Assembly: GCA_029851415.1 (NCBI GenBank)
Contig: CM056743.1
Location: 26,202,905-26,266,904 of the forward strand
Origin: Eretmocerus hayati
Taxonomy: Eukaryota > Arthropoda > Insecta > Hymenoptera > Aphelinidae
Length of the DNA: 64,000 nucleotides
Direction: 5' to 3'
Under the pieces are notes generated by a model that saw only the letters and a program-made list of their open reading frames with translations, was not told the DNA's origin and did not search any database. The position numbers were made by a program, and so were the translations under genes. Below are positions 49,201 through 60,671 of this stretch, in pieces. Every line of letters begins with the position of its first letter. Positions within the stretch are counted from its first letter, which is position 1.

Positions 49201-50076
49201 CTCCATAAGTATAACACCTCCGTAAGTGAAGCGAGTTTTGAAGACCCATTCTACGTAAACTGATGTTGAATCTGCAGAAATCTGTAGGAATAATTGTAAT
49301 TCAGATTGTATGCGCTAGTTGTTGACATGCACATACGAATTTATTTAGAAACAAATCACGCAACGTCCACTCAGTGTTGACGTAAACTCGATAATGCTGC
49401 GAACTGATGCAATCTATTCTTCGATATGAATAATTTCTGCTGGGCTCTGTAATCACAAATTCTGGTAATTTACTACAACATTTCTCGCATAATCATAATC
49501 AATTCACTCTCTCAATCATCCAAAACATGAAATAGCGGGGCAATCTCTAAATTATTTGATATTCCATTATTAAACATATCATGAGACCGTCTTCTGTTAG
49601 ATTCCAATTCCATGAATCCAAGTGTATTGAAATGATCTTTCATGATTTCAATTCGTTCTTTGAGGTATATCCTTGAAATACAATGATCCGAAACTCTTTC
49701 CAGTGTTTTGTGATTACAACTCATTTTCTCATCACCGACACTCATAGATTGTACATCTGGTATACATCCTTCACAGGTGGAACACCTCCGTGAGTGGAAT
49801 GTTTTTCCAGGAACCAAGAGGTGTTCCACTTAGGAGGTTCTACTATAGATCAAAACGAGTACTTCAACTACGTGCACACAAGATCTCCAATTCTGTACTA
49901 ATTTTTGAAAAAATCCACAGGTCGATGAGGGTGGCCCACTTTTGTTCAATAGAAGAGTTCTCATGGGGCTAAATCGTTGGGGAGAGCATGTTTGTTCGGG
50001 AAGAAAAATGATGTTACACATAAATATTACTTACTTCAAGGATTTCATACAATACTTCACCAGAGATTATGAATGA
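46274..50076 (+). CDS. Secreted trypsin-fold pseudoprotease (S1 serine protease homolog), gene B, 4 exons
   Basis: Proposed exons are 46274-46322, 46395-46756, 47150-47488 and 49921-50076, giving about 301 codons with no internal stop. The splice signals are T/GTAATA, TCATTACAG, CGA/GTAAGT, CTCTGAG, GCG/GTAAGT and ATCCACAG, and the phases fit across all junctions. Exon 1 gives a short hydrophobic leader (TALILY). Exon 2 carries EFPSYATLV and the Cys42-Cys58 loop CSGVLITGIFVISTATC, where the family has T-A-A-H-C, so the catalytic His is Thr. It ends in LNIALIR, where the family has D-I-A-L, so the catalytic Asp is Asn. Exon 3 has VSLIGWT, the counterpart of VSGWG. Exon 4 starts VDEGGPLLF, with Glu in place of the catalytic Ser of GDSGGPL. 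No I-V-G-G activation site is seen. The product should be a secreted, non-catalytic protein; its partner is unknown. The start ATG has the same CACAACATG context as gene A. Intron 3 (2.4 kb) carries a pogo-like MITE and a CpG-rich hairpin. Confidence 0.8.
47899..48017. mobile_element. CpG-rich hairpin MITE, copy 2 (inverted relative to 14139-14255)
   Basis: Begins TTCGCGCCTCGCACATG and ends CTCGGCGCGAA. The interior (CCCTCGCCTCCGGCTTGGGC, CGATCGCTCAGAAACGAGC) is the inverse of the copy at 14139-14255 with substitutions. It lies in intron 3 of gene B. Confidence 0.65.
48118..48433. repeat. Inverted repeat pair
   Basis: CTAGATAGATCAAAACTAAG near 48121, followed by GGAATCGTATTCTAC, recurs inverted near 48396-48430 (GATTCCGTGCTTAGTTTTAA then CTATCTAG). 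The loop between them is unique. Probably an eroded MITE within intron 3 of gene B. Confidence 0.5.
49080..49845. mobile_element. Pogo-like (Tc1/mariner) non-autonomous element
   Basis: The left end CAGTAGAACCTCC and inverted right end TAGTAGAACCTCC are flanked by TA (49078-49079, 49846-49847). CAGTAGAACCTC-type ends are typical of insect pogo/Tigger-like elements. Short internal units (GTGGAACACCTCCGTGAGTG and relatives) recur at both ends. No transposase is encoded. It sits in intron 3 of gene B, 75 bp before the last exon. Confidence 0.72.
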
Positions 50077-51436
50077 ATCTACGATGTGGATATCGCTAGC
50101 AGAAAGAAAACCTCCTTTTCAAGTCGCAAATTCCATGCTATGTACTAAATTTCATGTGGCTATACGCACCAATTCAGTGAGGGTCATTTCTGAAATCTGG
50201 GACATAATTCTACATATTAATGATTTCAATCTTCGATTATAGTATATGTTTTATGATCTCTTACAAGCTCGTTGGTTTTTCACGATATGATAATTATGAA
50301 ATAGGACCATTCCCAACTGTCTCAGGATCTCCGAATCAATGACAAAGAATTCAAAGTGAGTAAACGATGTGCACGAACGAAAGAGTGGTTGTTGCTCAGA
50401 CAGTTTTTCATGAACTAATTTTCAGCGCTCCCAGGAATTGTTGTTTCCAATTCTGGTCAACATATATTCATTCTTACATAGATGAATTGTGGACATAACG
50501 CAAACTCGGCTTATCTTCATATGATGTACTCTGAGAGACCTAATTAAAAGTCCCAGGAACTAGGAATGGTCGATGTCTATATGAGGAACTACTGAAAAAT
50601 TACTATAGTATAAGTGAATCCAAAATGTCCTCCGTACCCATCATGCTCCCACATGCCGATCTCAAGGACGGGTGGTACTCGTTGTTCTTTCCTCAATTTG
50701 TTTACGCTAATTGTGTTGAGATATGAGAAGATAGGTGATTCTAATCAACCCCAAATGCTTTCTGCGGGTTCCAGAAAATTTATAGCGAGTTTTTCGTTTT
50801 TTTTTTTGCACAGCTAAGGAACCGGCAAGGAAATTGCGTCTAATAAAGCTGGTACCAAAAAACTGTTTGGTTCGGTCGGTTCCACGTGCTTCAGCGCATT
50901 CGAATCCTTTTCTTAGGACCTTTCAAATGTTCCATTCAAACTCGCAAATCTCGGATTCAGATCGATTCTATAGGCAGGATACGGAAATTGTTCGCAAAAA
51001 TGGAGGCCAAAATTGGTGTATAGGCACTCGACATGCCCCCTCACGGTTTTCTCGAAAGGGTTTGCATGATGACTCTTTCACTCCTTTCAACGTGTTTATC
51101 ACGTCAGAGCGAGACGGAAATAGTCATCTGGATCGATGAAAAAGCATCATACGTGGTTACATGCAGATGAAAACCATTTTTCGATTTTATTCACTGTATC
51201 ACCCATTCACATCGTTTTAAAGGATGAGGGCTGTTGAGTACTCCTTCCCGCGAACAGGATGGTTGGTCTGTGGGTCCGTGTGCGGGCTCTGGGGACACGG
51301 GAGTTTCCAGTACATGCGTTTTCAATGTGACTCCAAAACAAAAAAGTCTGTAACTGCAAATACTACAGCTCTACAAATGTTTATTACATAGACTTCCGAG
51401 GTCTCAAATTTGACTCATGAACCATTTGATAAATTT
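50077..51436. other. Spacer between gene B and relic C
   Basis: No exon of the pseudoprotease family other than the relic at 51437 was recognised. Open frames such as 50834-51139 (plus) lack domain features. Confidence 0.45.
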
Positions 51437-51560
51437 ACAACTGGATGAAGGTGCCAATTCTGATCAACGAAACAGGTTTGATGGGAATGGATCATCGGTG
51501 TCAAGATTATTGTCATCATCAATACGACCAAAAATTTTTTCTCCGTGTATAGCGTACATC
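51437..51560 (+). pseudogene. Terminal-exon relic of a third S1 pseudoprotease paralog (C)
   Basis: The bases from about 51422 match the intron/exon-4 junction of gene A almost exactly (TTGATAAATTTACA then CTGGATGAAGGTG), but the acceptor AG is AA. One G is missing right after the D-E-G codons, which shifts the frame. After allowing for that shift, the frame resembles PILINETGLMGMDH of the family, so this is a dead copy of the D-E-G-G exon. No exons 1-3 of this copy were recognised between 50077 and 51436. It lies 1.4 kb downstream of gene B in the same orientation, suggesting a former tandem duplicate. Confidence 0.65.
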
Positions 51561-51817
51561 GAGGCCAACAGTAAAAAATTTCGATGTCAGAAAAAATCTG
51601 AGTCGTGAAAGAAAAATTTGCCGGGCTTGAATTACCATGCTCTGTAAAAGTCAACCAGTGAAAATCTACTGATTTTCAGTGAATCTCACTGGTTGAATTT
51701 CACAGAGGGTGAATCTCGTCGAACTTGTCGAAAATCTTGGCGAATTCTACAGTTCAATATTTGGAGGTATTCGTTGGTGAAGCTAGATATTTAGTATAGA
51801 TTTCACCTCAGTCCGAT

Positions 51818-51820
51818 ATC

Positions 51821-51878
<58 letters not shown>

Positions 51879-51889
51879 TCACTCTCTCT
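51818..51889. repeat. (TC)n microsatellite, 5' border of LINE fragment X
   Basis: A long CT tract with rare interruptions (TCCC, TCAC) directly precedes the 5'-truncated LINE fragment. Confidence 0.95.
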
Positions 51890-52466
51890 AAGGGAGGGAG
51901 AGAGCCCCGCACCCCGCACCGAGGCACTGAACCAATCCTTCTTCATTGCGTCCGCCCGCTTCCTCAACACTCTTCCTCCCATCGATTTAGACGACTCATC
52001 ACCAACCCAAGTCAAAAACCTCATGCTCAACTACCAGTTACAGAATGAGAGGAAGGAGTGGTTTGCTCGTGCTAAGAGAGGAAACCCTACACGTATTCCT
52101 CCTTCCCTATTTGAAGCCTTTGCTTCATTTGATGAACATGTGTGAGATTATAAGTCAGCACCCGAGTGCACCTCCACTTTGCCGCCACGCTTCAACACAA
52201 TCTGCTGAAGACCAGCAAATTTAACTGATTGAGGTGGAGTCTTACACAAAGTACGCAACATCATCCCGTCTAATTGTCCTCTTATGGTATCAATGTGTTA
52301 ACATCTTCTGGCGGAATTTACCATACTACAAAATTGTTCACCAGCGCTCCCACATCTATTCTACTACATCAGAATGTAACAATCTTTTCATGTATTTTGC
52401 AAAAATGAGCAAATGGGGAACCTTCCCCCCGCTCTCAATAAAATAGTTAATCAATCAATCAATCTC
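51890..52466 (+). mobile_element. 5'-truncated non-LTR retrotransposon fragment X
   Basis: The frame from about 51898 to the stop at 52143-52145 reads ...FFIASARFLNTLPPIDLDDS, the C-terminal pattern of LINE ORF2 proteins (F/LWNSLP type). About 300 bp of 3' UTR then ends in AATAAAATAG followed by (ATCA)n and (TC)n. Its protein tail is unlike that of elements Y and Z, so it is a different family with the same kind of tail. It is a dead 5'-truncated copy. Confidence 0.72.
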
Positions 52467-52479
52467 TCTCTCTCTCTTT
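52447..52479. repeat. (ATCA)n-(TC)n tail between LINE fragments X and Y
   Basis: AATCAATCAATCAATC passes directly into a TC run and then into fragment Y. The same (ATCA)n-(TC)n order is found after element Z at 59358-59398. Confidence 0.9.
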
Positions 52480-52869
52480 CGGCAGATCGCAAAAATTTCG
52501 ATTTTTAAGGATGCTTTGAAAGAATTCCTTCGTTCACAGCCTCCCCAGATAATTGATGTGGACAAGAAGCATTACTTCAATCTTTGAGGGTCATTGGGCT
52601 CTTCTCTTTTTATATGGACTGTGATTATACTCACAACCTGTTACATGACTGATTAGAAGATAACTGCGATATTTTGTTGAGCCTTCGTCCTATTCATTAA
52701 ATGTTTTTTAAGCAGCCTTTGTTGCTGCAATCTTGACTAGTCACAACTTGTGATAACCTACCTGTCCTTGACCAAAAGATTTATTTATAATAATTGATAT
52801 ATTCTATTTATACGACATATGTATCCCACATGTGATATTTGATTTTTGCCTCCGGGCAAATAAAGGACG

Positions 52870-52873
<4 letters not shown>
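52480..52873 (+). mobile_element. 5'-truncated LINE fragment Y, relative of element Z
   Basis: It encodes only the last 35 residues of ORF2 (52480-52587; KISIFKDALKEFL, then QPPQIIDV and HYFNL). These are colinear with the C-terminus of element Z (KISLFKEAIKEFL, QPPQRIDV, HFNL). The 3' UTR ends CGGGCAAATAAAGGACGTC, as in Z (CGGACAAATAAAGGACC), followed by (TC)n. Confidence 0.82.

Positions 52874-52931
<58 letters not shown>
52874..52931. repeat. (TC)n microsatellite between LINE Y and the R1-like element
   Basis: An uninterrupted CT run that abuts T15 (52932-52946), the poly-A tail of the minus-strand R1-like element. Confidence 0.97.
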
Positions 52932-53953
<1,022 letters not shown>

Positions 53954-54255
53954 CACCTCTCTCCGGCGGTGAGTATATCCACACGTCTATAACATCGCTC
54001 CTGCTTGAATGTCGTTCTCATCATCAAAACGTCGTCCTGAGTGACGGTTTTTTGCAGTTTGGGATTCCTCTCGCAGGCTCATACTTCTGGAGCAATACTG
54101 TGTGGCTCCAACTCGAGCCAAGGAGGAATAATTCCAAAACTGCAAACTCGACATCAACATCTATTCGGCAGTACTTGGCGCCGAAATCGTATCTGCTGCG
54201 CATGCTCGACAACCATCAGCTGGATTGACACCGCATTGCCGTCTGCTACTGAAGG

Positions 54256-56075
54256 ATGAGTGCCAACACGTGCTGCGTTTGTAATAACACCCTCCGAACA
54301 GGCACTAACAAAAATTGCTCCATCTGCAATGGATCCTGCCACGTGAAATGCTCAAAAACAACCGGAGCAATAACCACGTGCTTGCAGTGTTTTGACCAGA
54401 GCAAAGGTACGTCAAAAAATCCAACGTCGAGCACCAAACAGCAGACGATTTCGGCTGCTAGACGCAGCATGAAGCCCGTCGGAGAAAGAGAGAAAGATAA
54501 TAAGAGCCTGTCAGCCAGTGTAAGTGCCACGCACACATCACGCGCGAGGTTTAGCAGTCGCGGAATGGGGAATCCACCTCTCCCCACCTCGCAAGCCAAG
54601 CCACCAACATCGGCAAAGCAACTAAGTCTCCCACCACCAACGACTCTCGAGCCACCAGCGAGGAGCGGCGACTCGCGCGGCATGACATGCTGCCAACTGA
54701 CGCGGCAAACGCACCTAACAGCGCTACCACCCAATTCGAGCCCGCGAACATTCAAAATCGGGAAGTGCGGCTCGACGCTGTATCTCAGCACATCCAGTCA
54801 CCACCTTTGGATCAAGTGTCTGGAACAGCTCAGGGCACTAACTCTGAGCTAACGGGAGACTTGACGGCTGCAGCAACATCATCATCGTCATCATCGTCAA
54901 CGTTGAGTACTCAAAACAATGACTGGAAATATATTTCTCAGAGCACTTTGGACCTTTTATTCCAGCAAGATGATTTGATTCAGAGGCGGCTCGACGATAT
55001 CATGTCTCTCTTGCGCCGACAAGGCGTAGCCAGTTCTACTTCGTCTCACATACCAGCAGTGAATGAGACGAATGCACACCTGCTGGCACGTATGTCGTCG
55101 CTAGAGAAGCTCGTGGAGAAGCAAAGTTCCCAGCTGGAGAAGCTACGCCTAGATCGTGAGCTGCTTCTGGAGCAAAACAATTCAATGAGGGATGAAATCC
55201 TCAAGTTGAATGAGTCTCTTAAGGTTGTCCAGAGTGCTCCTTGTACTGACATGATTAGTGAACCTCATAAGATTGGTGGCGCGGAGCGCTCACATCAAAT
55301 TTCAAGATCCGAGGCCCAAAATAGAAAAGTTTCACGTTCCCATCCGGGCGTTGGGGAGCAGTCCACGGATCTCGGCGGAGATTGCCCAGAGCGTTGCAAA
55401 CTTATAATGAATGGTGTGTTGAAAAAAGATTGTACTGCCTCACCGGAAGAGGTACATAATATTTCCCTTGCAGTGCTCAGGACCATCCTTCCTTCGCTCC
55501 AGGAAGAGGAAATAGTCGACGTCCGTGTTTTGAAACCCACGCACGTGACTGGAGGAACTGCTCCTGTATCCAACGCGAATTCCAAAGATTCATCTTCTCG
55601 ACCCTCGGCTGCTAGTTCGCGTACCTCACCATCCTGCGTAGTCCAGCTTTCCTGCAGCCGCTTAGTCCGGGAGGTGATGCGAGCCAAACGCTCGGTAACC
55701 CACAACTATTTCACAACCCGAAATATCGAGCCTTCTTTGCTTGGCCCGAACGCAAAAATCCACGTGCCGGATCGAAAAGTTTTCATTAATGAGATGCTCC
55801 CTCGTGAGAAATACAGAGAATTTCTACGTTTGCGGTCACTTGCGCGAGGATTAGGCTTTAAATATGCCTGGCACAGTGGTGGACGTTTCTGGGTTAAGAG
55901 AAGGACTGGTGACCGAGCGCATGTGTTCGAGTCCCTCGCTGAGCTGTACGCCATTCAAACGGCTTGTCGAGCAGCTCCAAGACGCTCTCGCGTGTCCCTG
56001 GACAGAGCCCAAAATAGCTCTACAGCTCCGGAGCAGGCAACAATTTCGGCAACAGCATCGGCGGGGACTCCTTGA
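54256..56075 (+). pseudogene. LINE ORF1 protein, PHD finger + coiled coil + FP25-like domain, one frameshift
   Basis: RNA-binding/gag-like protein of element Z. The N-terminus has a Cys4-His-Cys3 PHD-type zinc finger (CCVCNNTL, CSICNGSCHVKC, CLQC; residues about 6-46). A Ser/Pro/Thr-rich linker follows. Frame 1 stays open to 54852, but the family frame resumes in frame 3. The join is best placed near 54630 in a CCA repeat (CCACCACCAACG), where a one-base slip restores colinear sequence. The downstream part has a Ser run, a coiled coil (LARMSSLEKLVEKQSSQLEK, heptad leucines) and a C-terminal domain with VFINEMLPREKYREFLRL and YAWHSGGRFWVKRR. That last pattern matches the baculovirus FP25-like C-terminal domain found in many insect LINE ORF1 proteins. 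The stop is at 56073-56075. Confidence 0.8.
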
Positions 56076-56081
56076 CTAAGT

Positions 56082-59003
56082 ATGGCTGCCGAGAAGCCAG
56101 AGGAGAGAGGCAGTTCATTGAAAGCGGGATTTATCAATCTTAACTCCCTGACAGATAAGATCGAGCATCTTCGCCTGCTCCTTGCTAACGATCCCTCCTA
56201 TCATCTCTTTGGGGTGGCTGAGTCGTGGCTGGATGAACTCGTGGACGATCAACTCGTACAGATCCCAGGATTTTCACTGCTTCGGCAGGATCGAAATAGG
56301 AATGGTGGTGGTGTTGCTCTGTACGTGCGCAATATTTTCAAGGTGGAAAGATTGGTTTCATCCGATACTTCTGGCCCGGGATGTCCTGGCATTCCGGAGT
56401 ATCTTTTTTGTAGTGTGCAGCAGGGCAACTCACCCCCAATACTTGTGGGAGTAATCTATAGACCTCCCAAGATAGCCATGCAGAAGGACGATGGGCTGTT
56501 TGGCTCACTGCGCCGACTGTGTGGAGATTTTAGTCACAAGATTATTATGGGGGATCTAAACGCAGACCTTTTGGACACAGCTCATCCTGACTCGAAGACT
56601 CTGACTGCACTGACGGAAGAACTGTCCCTACGGATTGTGCAGCACGGCGCGACTCACCAGCATAACCCCAATGTATCTCACAAAAGGATTGATCACATGT
56701 ACGTGGATGAAAACGACAATATAACCGACTCACGGAACAGGCTGATGCCCAGTTTTGGCAAGCATGCGGTCATTGACGTTACCATCGATGTCTTTACCCC
56801 CGCTCCGCCGGAAAATTCCTTTACTTACAGGGATTTCCGTAACATCACTCCGGAGCAATTAAATGACCGTCTGCTACGCTGCGACTGGACATCGCTTGAA
56901 AATGCAGAAACCAATCTGGAAGACGCAATTAAATGTCTCAATGACAATTTAAAAGTAGTATTAGATGAGCTGGCGCCTGAAAAAACGATATGCCCTCGTA
57001 AAGGCGATGCTCCTTGGATTGGTCCTGAGCTGAAGGCGCTCATGAAGAAGCGAGATGCGACACGTAGGCGCTGGGAGCGGAATCAATGCAACCAACGCAA
57101 GCGTACAGAGCTTCAGAATGAGTACTTTCGACTCAGTGAAGAGGTCGACGAGCGCATAGAGCAAGAGCGAAATTCTTTCCTTCAGAGTCATCTCTCAGAC
57201 GCTCTTGATCAAAACAAAAACATTTGGAAGGAAATGCGCAACCTCGGCCTCTTGCCTAAGAGCAAAGAGGAGGAACTTCATGGTTTCACCCCGGATGAGC
57301 TGAACGCTCACTTTGCGGGGGTCTCCGTCTCGGCCCATGAGAATATGGAAGAAGCAGAGGGTGACCTCATGTCGGCTTCAGAAGACGGTTTTGAATTCAA
57401 ACCCACGAATTTCAACGAAGTAGTTCTTGCCATCAAACATTTCTCATCACAGGCCCATGGGATAGACGGAGTCCCTCAAAGCGTGATCGCGAAAGCTCTC
57501 CCGACGTTAGGTGATCTTATTGTACATATTTTCAACTCCTCTTTTGCTCACAGCTTCTTTCCCGAGGCCTGGAAGAAAGCACAGCTGATTGCATTGAAAA
57601 AGACGGCAGCTCCATCGTCAGTCTCGGATTTTCGTCCTATTGCGCTGCTGTGCTTCCTTGCTAAGGTTCTCGAAAAGATTGCACATGACCAAATCACGGA
57701 GTTTTTGAAGAAAGAAAAATTATTGGATGGCTTCCAGGCTGGTTTCAGACAACACCATAGTACCCAGACAGCTCTGCTGAAACTAACCGATGACATCAGA
57801 ATAGGCATAGACAGGAGGAAGATCACACTGCTATTACTATTCGACTTCAGCAAAGCTTTTGACACAATCTCACCAACGAAACTACTGAGAAAACTACGAC
57901 ATCTTGGTTTCTCGAGATCGGCACTCCTGTGGATTAAATCATATTTACAAGGTCGCACCCAAGTAGTAACTTCCAAGAATGGTAATTCCGATTGGCTCGC
58001 CACCAATCTGGGTGTTCCACAGGGATCCGTTCTTGGGCCTCTGCTCTTTAGTTTATATGTCAATGATCTACCTGGGTTACTAGAAGGAAAGTCGGTTAAT
58101 CACATCTTCTACGCAGATGATCTTCAAATTTATACTCAAGTAGAGAAGAAGAATATCAGAGAGGGAATTGCTCGGTTAGCAGAAATAGGGCGACTCGTCG
58201 TTGGGTGGGCCGATGGCTCCGGCCTGCGTCTCAACGCTGGTAAAACCAAGGCAATCTTTTTCTCTTCTGAGAGGAATATCAAGGATCTGAAAAGGATGGA
58301 TTTGCCAGGTGTTGAGATACAGGAAGGAGTCCTCATCCCTTTCAGCGATACAGTTGTGAGTCTTGGTGTTGTTCTTGATAGTGAATTATCGTGGAAATCG
58401 CAAATAAATCAAGTGACAAAGAAAGTCAACCGAGCCCTATACGGTTTGCGTTTTTTCAGGGCATGCATCACCAGGACTCTACGAATTCGTTTAATCGAGG
58501 CGTTGGTCCAACCCCACCTGGACTACTGTACTATCGTTTACCTTGATGCGACGGACGAACAACGACAACGAATACAGCGACTGAGCAATGCATTTGTGAG
58601 ATACATTTTTGATCTTAGGAGGGACGAGCATATTACTCCGTTTAGGAAAAGATTGGGCTGGTTGCGTACTGATTCGCGGCGAATGTACTTTGCAGCCATT
58701 ATCATGCACAAGATCATGCATTTGGGAGAACCTGGCTACCTGGCTGCAATGTTTACCAGGTACCAGTCCGATCGCCCTTCTCGGGGTAATGCCGAAGAGT
58801 AAGAACTCCAAGTTCCCAGGATGAGGCTCGAATATGGCCGAAGATCGTTCCAAGTTCAATGTGCTCGCCTGTGGAACTTCCTCCCCTCGGGTCTACGGCA
58901 GGTTCAGAAAATTTCATTGTTCAAGGAGGCAATCAAAGAATTCTTGTTCGAGCAACCTCCACAGAGAATTGATGTGAGCGGGACGCAACATTTCAATCTT
59001 TAA
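56082..59003 (+). pseudogene. LINE ORF2: apurinic-type endonuclease + reverse transcriptase, one nonsense codon
   Basis: The open frame runs 906 codons from ATG at 56082 to TAA at 58800-58802. It then continues in the same frame (ELQVPRMRLEYG... RLWNFLPSG) to a second stop at 59001-59003, so the first TAA looks like a nonsense mutation removing about 66 residues. The endonuclease domain covers about residues 10-235, with INLNS, AESWLD, GGGVALYVRN, GDLNADLLD and RIDHMYVDE. In the reverse transcriptase, FRPIALLCFLAKVLE comes first, then motif A FDFSKAFD (residues 587-594), motif B GVPQGSVLGPLLF, motif C YADD (677-680) and LNAGKTKAIFF. No RNase H is present. The protein would nick target DNA and copy the element's RNA at the nick. 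Confidence 0.92.
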
Positions 59004-59357
59004 GCGACCTGGGCTTTTCCTATTTGTTCCTATATTCTTTTCTTTTCACTAAGAGGATTAGCCTTCATGCGTGACTTTGCGTCACGAGACTCATATATGA
59101 CTGTGATATTTTTCTTTGCGAGCCCTTGTCGACGTTATTGTATTGTAACCTATGTAGTATTCACCCTCGGTGCTATTATTTCATTTTTAGTATCATATGA
59201 CTATTCACGAACTGTGATGTACCTTGTCCTTGACCAAACCGAGAAATATTGATTACCTATTTGAAGGAGAATTTATTTATTTTCATGAGACTGATATTTT
59301 GTGACATATGTAAAATATATGTATCTTTAACTTTTGTCTACGGACAAATAAAGGACC

Positions 59358-59374
59358 ATCAATCAATCAATCAA

Positions 59375-59427
<53 letters not shown>
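59358..59427. repeat. (ATCA)n-(TC)n-(TA)n tail of LINE Z
   Basis: Four to five ATCA units, about twelve TC units, then about fourteen TA units, directly after the AATAAAGGACC end of element Z. Confidence 0.95.
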
Positions 59428-59431
<4 letters not shown>

Positions 59432-59569
59432 ATTTTAGATGTACTCGAACAAAATATTAACTGACCTATATAGTTAATGACGTAAAAACTGCAGACGGAT
59501 GAGTGTCATCCAATTTCACTGAACAGCAGTATCTTGGTGGGTTTGATTCATTAGAACAGACAGTGTCTC

Positions 59570-60663
59570 CGTACTGGGAAATTATTCCATATAAAGGCAC
59601 TGAAAGCAGTTGAACAATTCACCTACCTAGGTGTGACGTTTGCTGCATCAGGGTCTTTCAACACAGGCTTAGAAAATGCCCTCTCAAAAGGTAAGGTAGC
59701 ACCAGGATCTATATGGGAAAGTTTACACACAGGAAGCCATTCCAGCTGGTTTGCTGCACAGAGGGTATTTAATTCCGCGGTAAAGTCAACCGTACTGTAC
59801 GTCATGGGTGTATTGGGACTCTTGCATGAGGAGCAGATAGAAAGCATCCAAACCTCATTCTTGAGAAGACTGCTTTACTTGCCAAGGTGCACACCGGGAT
59901 ATCTACTACGGCTGGAGACAGGTAGCTTTACTTTGAACTGGAAGGTGGTAAAACGTGCCTTACAGTACTGGCTGAAAATACTTGATATAGACCCCAGCAG
60001 ATACCCACGACAAATGTATGACTTACTGAGATCCCTAGCACTCAAGGACAGCCCATCGTCAAATGAGCTCAATTTGTTCGCTCAACTCGAGTCGATATTC
60101 GAGCTAAGTGGTCATGCCCACCCCTTAGACTCAAACTTCTCAAAAACGATAAAACTGGCGCTTCCTGACATCGAGAATTGCTGGAAATATATATCGTTCA
60201 TGGACGACGTTGACAAGGCACTTCACTCCACCTATAATCCATTCTACGAATACATCAAAAACATAAGTATGCCGCAACTAGAACCATACCTCACCCTCGC
60301 TCTGCCTCAATCTCACGTGGAAACTTTTGCCGGGTGTGGATTGGCTGGCAAATACATGATTGGTTTTCTAATCAATCGAATTCCATATAAAATACAGTCT
60401 CAAAACATCTGCACAATCGGTAATTGCAACGCAGAAGAAACTGCCCAACACATTTTTTTTTAATACCTTATGTATACAGAAATCTAAGAGAGAAATATTT
60501 GAAAGACGCTGGGCTGCTAGAGCTACTGCGAAAGTATGACACTGACGAACTCAAGAATGCATATTTCACCTCAATACGATTTCAAAATTACGTTCGTTCA
60601 TTCATAACGAGTATTATGCTGATTAGCCCCGAACAGTTCCTGTCATTATCCCATCACGAATGA
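59570..60663 (+). pseudogene. 5'-truncated, frameshifted LINE ORF2 C-terminal relic
   Basis: The frame from about 59582 (KAVEQFTYLGVTFAASGSFN) to 60462 encodes the region C-terminal to a LINE reverse transcriptase (YLGV motif, then GLLHEEQIESIQTSFLRRLL). It ends in a zinc-knuckle-like CTIGNCNAEETAQHIFF. The frame then shifts in a T homopolymer (about 60452-60461) and continues as YRNLREKYLKDAGLLELLRK to a stop at 60661-60663. No YADD or endonuclease part remains. It belongs to a different LINE lineage from element Z and is neither capped by nor continuous with it. Confidence 0.78.
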
Positions 60664-60671
60664 TAATCTAT

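Noticed and set aside
55735..55960. Baculovirus insertion suggested by the FP25-like domain
   Set aside because: This domain is common in insect LINE ORF1 proteins and here lies between a coiled coil and ORF2 of a LINE; no other viral gene is present.
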